Assembly: GCA_045639255.1 (NCBI GenBank)
Contig: JAZUCT010000050.1
Span: forward strand, 1-6,686
Reading direction: 5' to 3'
Source: JAZUCT01 sp045639255
GTDB taxonomy: Bacteria > Bacillota > Clostridia > Christensenellales > UBA1242
Length of the DNA: 6,686 nt
In this document: in pieces, positions 1-4,996 of the stretch
Layout of the letters: every line of letters begins with the position of its first letter
Numbering within the stretch: the stretch's first letter is position 1
Made by a program: the position numbers and the translations under genes
Notes under the pieces: model-generated
Seen by the model: the letters and a program-made list of their open reading frames with translations, nothing else
Databases searched by the model: none
Told to the model about the DNA's origin: nothing

Positions 1-54
1 AACAAGAAATTTTTGCCTATTTAACTTTTTTTATTTAAGAATAACCATTTTTAT

Positions 55-83
55 TTTACAAACAATAAAAAATGAATTAATAT
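55..83 (+). promoter_or_regulatory. Candidate sigma-A promoter for xfp
   Basis: A possible -35 box TTTACA (55-60) lies 17 bases before a possible -10 box TAATAT (78-83). The -35 matches TTGACA at 4 of 6 positions and the -10 matches TATAAT at 4 of 6, in sequence that is almost wholly A/T, so chance matches are easy. The -10 would overlap the left arm of the inverted repeat at 79-101. The start of transcription would fall in that repeat, giving a very short leader before the ribosome binding site. Confidence 0.35.
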
Positions 84-101
84 ATTTAAAATAAATATAT
101 T
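79..101 (+). repeat. A/T-only inverted repeat directly before the xfp ribosome binding site
   Basis: AATATATTTA (79-88) and TAAATATATT (92-101) are perfect reverse complements, 10 bp each, separated by AAA. The right arm abuts the GGGGG of the ribosome binding site. It could be an operator overlapping the promoter, or a weak hairpin at the 5' end of the mRNA. Long A/T palindromes arise by chance more readily in such sequence, so function is inferred only. Confidence 0.5.
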
Positions 102-110
102 GGGGGAAAG
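102..110 (+). promoter_or_regulatory. Ribosome binding site of xfp
   Basis: The purine run GGGGGAAAG ends one base before the ATG at 112, with the G core 5 bases from the start. It is the only G-rich stretch in the leader and decides the start: an in-frame TTG at 100 would lie at and before this site and have no ribosome binding site of its own. Confidence 0.8.
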
Positions 111-111
111 T

Positions 112-2493
112 ATGAAAGAAAAACAAACCGAACTTGATAAAAATGTTGATAAATTTTCAACTGCTGAATATTTAAACAAAGTTAACGCTTATTGGCGTGC
201 AGCAAACTATTTAAGTGTTGCACAACTTTACTTACATAAAAATCCACTTCTTTTAAGGCCACTTGAAGAAGGCGATGTTAAACAAAAAATTGTTGGCCAT
301 TGGGGAACAGTACCGGGGCAAAACTTTGTGTATGCTCACTGCAATCGTGCAATTAACAAATATAACCTTAACATGATTTTAATTTCAGGGCCGGGCCATG
401 GCGGAAACTTTTTTGTTGCAAACTCGTTTCTTGAAGGCTCTTACACAGAATTCTATCCAGATGTTAACGAAAGTGAAAAGGGCATGGAAAAACTTTGCAA
501 GCAATTTTCATTTGCGGGCGGAATTTCCAGCCATGTTGCACCCGAAACACCAGGCTCTATTAACGAAGGTGGCGAACTTGGTTATTCACTTGCCCATGCA
601 TTTGGCGCTGTGCTTGATAATCCAAACCTTATTGCAACCGTTGTGGTGGGCGATGGTGAAGCCGAAACAGGTCCCCTTGCAACAAGTTGGCATGGCAACA
701 AATTTTTAAACCCCCTAACCGATGGAACAGTGCTTCCAATCCTTCACTTAAATGGCTATAAAATCAGCAACCCAACAGTGCTTTCACGCATTCCCAAAAC
801 ACAACTTAAAGCGCTTATGGAAGGCTATGGTTATAAACCATATTTTGTGGAAGGCGATAACCCAGAAAAAATGCATCGCTTAATGGCAAAAACAATGGAT
901 AACTGCATTGAAGATATTCTTGCATTAAAAGAAAAAGCAAAAAATGGCAACGCAGAAAAAGTTGTTTGGCCAATGATTGTGCTAAGAACTCCTAAGGGTT
1001 GGACAGGCCCTAAAAATGTTGATGGCGAAGTTATTGAAGGCACATTCAGGGCACATCAAGTGCCAGTTACAATGGCAAAACCAGAACATTTTAAATTGCT
1101 TGAAAATTGGCTTTTAAGTTATAAACCGCACGAACTTTTCACCAAGGATTATAAACTTATTCCAGAACTTAAAGCACTTGCTCCAAAAGGGAAAAAACGC
1201 ATAAGTGCAAATCCAATTGCAAATGGCGGATTATTGCTTAAAGAACTTAAAACACCAGATTGGAAAAAATATGCCGTTGAAGTTAAAAACCCAGGCACAT
1301 CAAAAACACAAGATATGCTTGAACTTGGCGGATATGTAAGGGATTTATTCAAACTTAATGCAAAACAAAAAAACTTCCGTTTCTTTTGCCCCGACGAAGC
1401 CATGAGTAACCGATTATATAAAGCATTTGAAACAGAAAACCGCACCTTTAATGCCGAAATTTTTAAGTTCGATGATAAACTTTCAAACAGCGGAAGAATT
1501 ATGGATAGTTACCTTTCCGAGCATATGTGTGAAGGAATGTTGGAAGGCTATTTGTTAACAGGCCGACATGGATTTTTTGCAAGTTACGAAGCTTTTATTC
1601 GTGTTGTGGATAGCATGATTGGTCAGCACGCAAAATGGCTTAAAGTTTGCAACGAACTTAGTTGGCGAAAAGATATTGCATCGCTTAACCTTGTGTTAAC
1701 CAGCAATGTTTGGCAACAAGATCACAATGGCTATACTCACCAAGACCCCGGTTTTTTAGATCACTTAAATAACAAAAAACCAGATATAACCCGCATATAT
1801 TTGCCAGCCGATGCAAACTGCTTGCTTTCATGTTTCGATCATTGCATAAAATCAAAGAACTATGTTAACGCAATTGTTGCATCAAAACACCCAAGCCTGC
1901 AATGGTTAACAGCAGAACAAGCCGATGTGCATTGTAAAAAGGGTGCAGGGGTTTGGGATTTTGCTTGCTTTAACAACGCAAATAAACCAGATGTGGTTAT
2001 TGTTGGCTGTGGCGACACACCTAACCTTGAAGCACTTGCAGCAACAAAATTGTTACATCAATATTTGCCAAAACTTAACATAAGGTTTGTTAATGTTGTT
2101 GACTTAATGAAACTTGTTAACAACAAAACTCACCCACATGGATTAACCGACCAAGAGTTTGATAACTTGTTCACAATCGATAAACCAATTATATTCAACT
2201 TCCATGGTTATGCACATTTAATTCACGAGTTAACATATAACCGCAAAAACCGCAACATTCATGTTTCGGGTTACAGGGAAGAAGGCACAATAACAACCCC
2301 ATTTGATATGCGTGTTCAAAATAAGGTGGATAGGTTTAACCTTGTTATTAAAACATTAAAATATATAAAAGTTAGCGAAAAAGTTAAACAAAAAATAACA
2401 CAAGAAATGCAACAAAAACTTGCAGAACATAAAAAATATGCCTATGAACATGGCGTTGATATGCCTGAAATTGCAAACTGGAAATGGTTGTAG
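112..2493 (+). CDS. xfp: Xylulose-5-phosphate/fructose-6-phosphate phosphoketolase
   Basis: This cytoplasmic thiamine-diphosphate enzyme splits xylulose 5-phosphate (and, in many members, fructose 6-phosphate) with phosphate, giving acetyl phosphate plus glyceraldehyde 3-phosphate or erythrose 4-phosphate. The 793 residues from the ATG match the usual family length of about 790-825. Visible motifs: GHWG (62-65), GPGHGG (93-98), SHVAPETPGS with His141, the cofactor motif GDGEAETGP (180-188) followed by HLNGYKISNPT (212-222), FRAHQVP with His315, SEHMCEG (469-475) with the probable catalytic Glu474, and QDHNGYTHQDPG with His543. The C-terminal domain keeps FNFHGYAH, SGYREEG and TTPFDMR. By family knowledge, His63, His96, His141, His315 and His543 correspond to active-site histidines of the bifidobacterial enzyme. 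The frame is intact and no key residue is missing. It appears to be a single-gene unit: no acetate kinase or other partner is in view, and the next gene has its own promoter. Sequence alone does not tell which sugar phosphate is preferred. Confidence 0.98.
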   Translation: MKEKQTELDKNVDKFSTAEYLNKVNAYWRAANYLSVAQLYLHKNPLLLRPLEEGDVKQKIVGHWGTVPGQNFVYAHCNRAINKYNLNMILISGPGHGGNFFVANSFLEGSYTEFYPDVNESEKGMEKLCKQFSFAGGISSHVAPETPGSINEGGELGYSLAHAFGAVLDNPNLIATVVVGDGEAETGPLATSWHGNKFLNPLTDGTVLPILHLNGYKISNPTVLSRIPKTQLKALMEGYGYKPYFVEGDNPEKMHRLMAKTMDNCIEDILALKEKAKNGNAEKVVWPMIVLRTPKGWTGPKNVDGEVIEGTFRAHQVPVTMAKPEHFKLLENWLLSYKPHELFTKDYKLIPELKALAPKGKKRISANPIANGGLLLKELKTPDWKKYAVEVKNPGTSKTQDMLELGGYVRDLFKLNAKQKNFRFFCPDEAMSNRLYKAFETENRTFNAEIFKFDDKLSNSGRIMDSYLSEHMCEGMLEGYLLTGRHGFFASYEAFIRVVDSMIGQHAKWLKVCNELSWRKDIASLNLVLTSNVWQQDHNGYTHQDPGFLDHLNNKKPDITRIYLPADANCLLSCFDHCIKSKNYVNAIVASKHPSLQWLTAEQADVHCKKGAGVWDFACFNNANKPDVVIVGCGDTPNLEALAATKLLHQYLPKLNIRFVNVVDLMKLVNNKTHPHGLTDQEFDNLFTIDKPIIFNFHGYAHLIHELTYNRKNRNIHVSGYREEGTITTPFDMRVQNKVDRFNLVIKTLKYIKVSEKVKQKITQEMQQKLAEHKKYAYEHGVDMPEIANWKWL

Positions 2494-2496
2494 TAA

Positions 2497-2513
2497 TTTG
2501 TGTTGGACACAAA
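2497..2513 (+). repeat. Small hairpin immediately after xfp
   Basis: TTTGTGT (2497-2503) pairs with ACACAAA (2507-2513) across a TGG loop, starting 3 bases after the stop codon. Its right arm overlaps by two bases the next, longer hairpin at 2512-2535, so the two cannot form fully at the same time. It probably belongs to the 3' end of the xfp transcript. Confidence 0.5.
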
Positions 2514-2535
2514 AATTGTGAAGTGTCACAATTTT
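2512..2535 (+). terminator. Probable 3'-end hairpin or weak terminator of xfp
   Basis: AAAATTGTGA (2512-2521) and TCACAATTTT (2526-2535) form a perfect 10-bp stem with an AGTG loop. The right arm ends in four T and is followed by AAG, so the U-tract is short. The position, 18 bases after the xfp stop, fits a terminator or an mRNA-stabilising structure; the short T run makes efficient termination uncertain. A further pair, AAGTGTT (2536-2542) with AACACTT (2567-2573), encloses a C/T-rich stretch. Confidence 0.5.
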
Positions 2536-2622
2536 AAGTGTTAACACGCAAATTCCTCCTCTCCCCAACACTTCGAATTTTTACTTATAAATTAAAAATA
2601 GCCGATTAAAGCGTTTGTGGGG

Positions 2623-2701
2623 TGTGGGGGAATCGCAACCCCCACAGTTTTGGTTCTTTTGTGAGTAAAAGAACAGGCTTGTTTCTTTGACTGCAAAGAA
2701 A
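2623..2701. repeat. Cluster of three consecutive hairpins, probable palindromic intergenic repeat
   Basis: Three perfect 8-bp inverted repeats follow one another within 79 bases: TGTGGGGG/CCCCCACA (2623-2630 and 2639-2646, 8-base loop), GTTCTTTT/AAAAGAAC (2653-2660 and 2667-2674, 6-base loop), and TTTCTTTG/CAAAGAAA (2682-2689 and 2694-2701, ACTG loop). An imperfect hairpin around GGGC-CAA-GCCC (2725-2735) and a small AAACAC/GTGTTT hairpin (2760-2775) follow. The block is visibly richer in G+C than the surrounding DNA. No protein motif, tRNA or known riboswitch was recognised. A dispersed palindromic repeat (REP/BOX-like) or a structured RNA are the main explanations; a genome-wide copy count would separate them. 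Confidence 0.55.
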
Positions 2702-2789
2702 GTGTATTTAATTCATTCTTGCAAGGGCCAAGCCCCGCAGCAAAGCATAAAAAATCAAAAAACACATAAGTGTTTGTTCTAATATTTGT

Positions 2790-2819
2790 TTGACTAAGCA
2801 AAAAATTATATGATAAAAT
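2790..2819 (+). promoter_or_regulatory. Promoter of the first surface-protein gene
   Basis: TTGACT (2790-2795, 5 of 6 to consensus) is followed after 18 bases by TAAAAT (2814-2819, 5 of 6). TG one base before the -10 (2811-2812) gives an extended -10. Transcription would start near 2826, leaving a leader of roughly 27 bases before the ATG at 2853. This supports expression independent of xfp. Confidence 0.65.
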
Positions 2820-2841
2820 ATATTAACTATTATAAACGGAT

Positions 2842-2852
2842 AGGGTGTTCAT
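2842..2852 (+). promoter_or_regulatory. Ribosome binding site of the first surface-protein gene
   Basis: AGGGTG (2842-2847) lies 5 bases before the ATG. It is part of a leader, TTATAAAC then GGTGTTCA, that recurs just before the paralogous gene at 4997. Confidence 0.6.
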
Positions 2853-4823
2853 ATGAAAAATAAAAAACTTTTAAAAGATCTTATTATTTCAACACTTGCA
2901 ATTATTTTTATTGTGGGTGTATCTTTTGCAGTTTCTGGTGCATGGTATGCCGATAGTGACAGCAAAACTCTTACAGTAACCGTTGGTAAAGAAGTTTCTG
3001 TAAACCTAGATACATCTTCGGTTAACGCAAATGCTGTTATGCCAGGTCAAAAATTCAACATTGCAAATGTAAAACTTCAAACACCTGCAGAATGTTCAAA
3101 CTGCTATATAAGAATTCTTATTGAATCCAATTCCGATTTTTATTTACTTGATGATATTAATGTGTTAGGCGATGGTAACACATATTCATGGGTTAAACAC
3201 GAACAATATTTTTATTTAACACCAATAACCGTTAATTCTTTATCTGCAACCCCAGAATCAACATCTTTGCATGAAGTGGTTGCCAGCAAAACTTTAAGCA
3301 TAGAAATTCAAAACATTGCAGTTAACACTGAATTAACAAATTCATCTGCAAACTTAGCATCTGACATTGTTGTAACAGCACAAGCAGTTCAATCTAAAAA
3401 CTATAAAACATCTGCTTGGGAAGATTGTTTTGTAACATTCATCGGTCAATTTGATGAATTCTATCCAGAGTTTTTCACAGAAAAATATGTTGCACTTAAA
3501 GCAGATATAAAAAGTCAATATGCAGGTGATGCAGTTCTTGCCGGCGCAAGAGACCTTGATACTGGCGTTGTTTATTGGCATAACTGGGATTTTGATTCTA
3601 TGTATTTTGGTGCAATGTTAATAACTGAACTTGGCAGTTCTTTAAGCCAACAGCAAATGATACAAGTGTTTCAAGAAACTGCCGACACCGATTTTATTGC
3701 AAAAGATTGCTCGCTTTTAACCGATGAATTTCGTCAACAAATGCAAGCAGAACTTGCATCAAACACTCCCGAAGAAATCACAGCTATGATAGATGATATG
3801 GGCAGAAGCACAATGGCTCTTATGGTAAGCCTTTCTTTTAATGAATATGTTATGATTTTGCCACCAGGAAATTATGAACCTCTTTTTGCCTTTAAAAGCG
3901 GAATGGATTCAGTTTCACAAAATAATATTAACTACACAGTGTATCCTGAACTAGGAATGGCATTGTTCTATAAATATACAGGAACAAACACTGCCGTTGA
4001 AATTCCTGGTGAAATAACATATAATGGTGCAAACTTACAAGTTAATGGTTATGGAAACTATCTAAATGTTTTACTTAACGAAGAAAATCGTTTTCCAGAA
4101 GCAGTAACTTCTCTTAAATCGGCTGTAAACTCTTTTCCAGTAGATGCATTTTTGGGAATAAATAATCCAACTGAATTAATTTTAACTGGTAACGCCATTG
4201 AGGTTGGCAAAACTAAAATGCTGGGCCTTGCTTCACCATTTGAAATGATAAACAAAACTTCATTGTTAAAACTTGCATTGCCAAATGGAATTTTAAAAAT
4301 GCCACAAGGCTTGCTTACAGGCTTAACAGGTTTAACCGAATTAACAATTCCATATGTTGGTGAAACAATAGATAATTCAACTGCAAACACCTTGTTCTAT
4401 TGGCTTTATGGATTATCTGGCAGTTTATCTGCACTTGGACCTGAAATTGATCAACTTCAACCAGAGATGGTTCAAAGTTTATCAAAAATTATTGTTACTC
4501 AACAAAAAACTTTCGATGCTGGTGCAATGGCATCACTATTCAATGTAACAGAAATTCAAATTCTTCAAATGGAAGAAATTTCAGTTAGTATGTTCTATTC
4601 AAGTCCAAATCTTAAAAATTTCTATATTCCAAAATCATTGAAAACAATTAATGCAAACGCATTTGATGGTTGCACATCACTTCAAAACGCATTCTGCGAA
4701 GGAACATTGCAAGATATCTTAGCAATTAACATGGATTCATCAATAAGCCTTGATGGTTTGTCAATATATGTTGCTGGCGAGTGGGAATTCGATAGCAATG
4801 GAAACATGGTTGCAACTATATAA
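2853..4823 (+). CDS. Secreted BspA-like LRR protein with SipW-type signal peptide
   Basis: This 656-residue protein has no assigned gene name. Its N-terminus is a signal peptide: basic MKNKKLLK, a hydrophobic core at about 10-27, then SGAWYADSD, which resembles the (G)TLAYFTD/AWFTD signature of SipW-dependent secreted proteins such as TasA. Cleavage is likely after Ala30, or Ala26. Residues 31 to about 191 look like a beta-rich domain (GKEVSV, a PGQ turn, SNCYIR near 82-87, YFYLTP) ending at AWED (188-191). A charged helical stretch follows, including TDEFRQQMQAEL (290-301). From about 380 BspA-style sequence appears (VEIPGEITYNG, VNGYG at 397-401), then imperfect leucine-rich repeats, best preserved at FYIPKSLKTI and NAFDGCTSL (590-610). 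There is no LPXTG motif or C-terminal membrane segment. Family knowledge suggests a cell-surface or fibre-associated adhesin; binding partner and function are not determinable. A terminator follows, and the gene at 4997 is its paralogue. Confidence 0.85.
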   Translation: MKNKKLLKDLIISTLAIIFIVGVSFAVSGAWYADSDSKTLTVTVGKEVSVNLDTSSVNANAVMPGQKFNIANVKLQTPAECSNCYIRILIESNSDFYLLDDINVLGDGNTYSWVKHEQYFYLTPITVNSLSATPESTSLHEVVASKTLSIEIQNIAVNTELTNSSANLASDIVVTAQAVQSKNYKTSAWEDCFVTFIGQFDEFYPEFFTEKYVALKADIKSQYAGDAVLAGARDLDTGVVYWHNWDFDSMYFGAMLITELGSSLSQQQMIQVFQETADTDFIAKDCSLLTDEFRQQMQAELASNTPEEITAMIDDMGRSTMALMVSLSFNEYVMILPPGNYEPLFAFKSGMDSVSQNNINYTVYPELGMALFYKYTGTNTAVEIPGEITYNGANLQVNGYGNYLNVLLNEENRFPEAVTSLKSAVNSFPVDAFLGINNPTELILTGNAIEVGKTKMLGLASPFEMINKTSLLKLALPNGILKMPQGLLTGLTGLTELTIPYVGETIDNSTANTLFYWLYGLSGSLSALGPEIDQLQPEMVQSLSKIIVTQQKTFDAGAMASLFNVTEIQILQMEEISVSMFYSSPNLKNFYIPKSLKTINANAFDGCTSLQNAFCEGTLQDILAINMDSSISLDGLSIYVAGEWEFDSNGNMVATI

Positions 4824-4826
4824 ATT

Positions 4827-4863
4827 AAAAAATGCTTAACCCAATGGGTGAAAGCATTTTTTT
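4827..4863 (+). terminator. Intrinsic terminator of the first surface-protein gene
   Basis: AAAAAATGCTT (4827-4837) pairs with AAGCATTTTTT (4852-4862), 11 bp. An inner 4-bp stem ACCC/GGGT with an AAT loop sits above a small internal loop. The right arm runs into seven T (4857-4863). It starts 3 bases after the TAA stop, so the two surface-protein genes are separate transcription units unless there is read-through. Confidence 0.88.
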
Positions 4864-4911
4864 GTTAATTATGTGTTATTTATTCTTTTTTTGCTTAAAC
4901 TATGAACAAAT

Positions 4912-4930
4912 TAATTATTTTTAATAATTA
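4912..4930. repeat. A/T inverted repeat upstream of the second surface-protein promoter
   Basis: TAATTATT (4912-4919) and AATAATTA (4923-4930) are perfect 8-bp arms with a TTT centre, ending one base before the T run that leads into the -35 box at 4932. The wholly A/T composition makes chance occurrence plausible; an UP element or regulator site is possible. Confidence 0.3.
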
Positions 4931-4931
4931 T

Positions 4932-4960
4932 TTGATTTTATTTTTTTAGTATGTTATTAT
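4932..4960 (+). promoter_or_regulatory. Promoter of the second surface-protein gene
   Basis: TTGATT (4932-4937, 4 of 6) and TATTAT (4955-4960, 5 of 6) are separated by exactly 17 bases. TG at 4952-4953 gives an extended -10, as in the promoter at 2790-2819. Transcription would begin near 4967, about 30 bases before the ATG. Confidence 0.6.
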
Positions 4961-4966
4961 AACATA
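4950..4966. promoter_or_regulatory. Palindrome over the -10 box, candidate operator
   Basis: TATGTTAT-T-ATAACATA has 8-bp arms around a single central base and covers the whole -10 element. A dimeric repressor bound here would block RNA polymerase. The regulator is not in the window, and no equivalent palindrome was seen at the first surface-protein promoter. Confidence 0.4.
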
Positions 4967-4985
4967 AATAAAAAAGGTTATAAAC

Positions 4986-4996
4986 AGGTGTTCACA
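4986..4996 (+). promoter_or_regulatory. Ribosome binding site of the second surface-protein gene
   Basis: AGGTG (4986-4990) lies 6 bases before the ATG at 4997. It sits in the same TTATAAAC...GGTGTTCA leader as the first surface-protein gene, which supports both start codons. Confidence 0.65.

Noticed and set aside
100..111. Upstream TTG start that would lengthen phosphoketolase by four residues
   Set aside because: The TTG overlaps the ribosome binding site; the ATG at 112 is correctly spaced from GGGGGAAAG and gives the usual family N-terminus.
398..709. 103-residue open frame on the plus strand inside xfp
   Set aside because: It is an out-of-frame shadow of a strongly conserved phosphoketolase segment, with no ribosome binding site.
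2356..2571. 71-residue open frame on the minus strand, with a purine-rich ribosome-binding-like sequence nearby
   Set aside because: Most of it is the reverse strand of the end of xfp. The purine-rich sequence lies within the proposed frame rather than before its start, and composition is low-complexity Phe/Leu.
2623..2701. CRISPR array
   Set aside because: The inverted repeats differ from one another and there are no direct repeats with regular spacers.
2592..2801. 69-residue open frame on the minus strand
   Set aside because: It is made almost entirely of the hairpin block, has no recognisable motif and would lie opposite the promoter at 2790-2819. Such frames are typical by-products of palindromic repeats.
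4058..4390. 110-residue open frame on the minus strand
   Set aside because: It is antisense to the first surface-protein gene, with no promoter or ribosome binding site seen and no recognisable motif.
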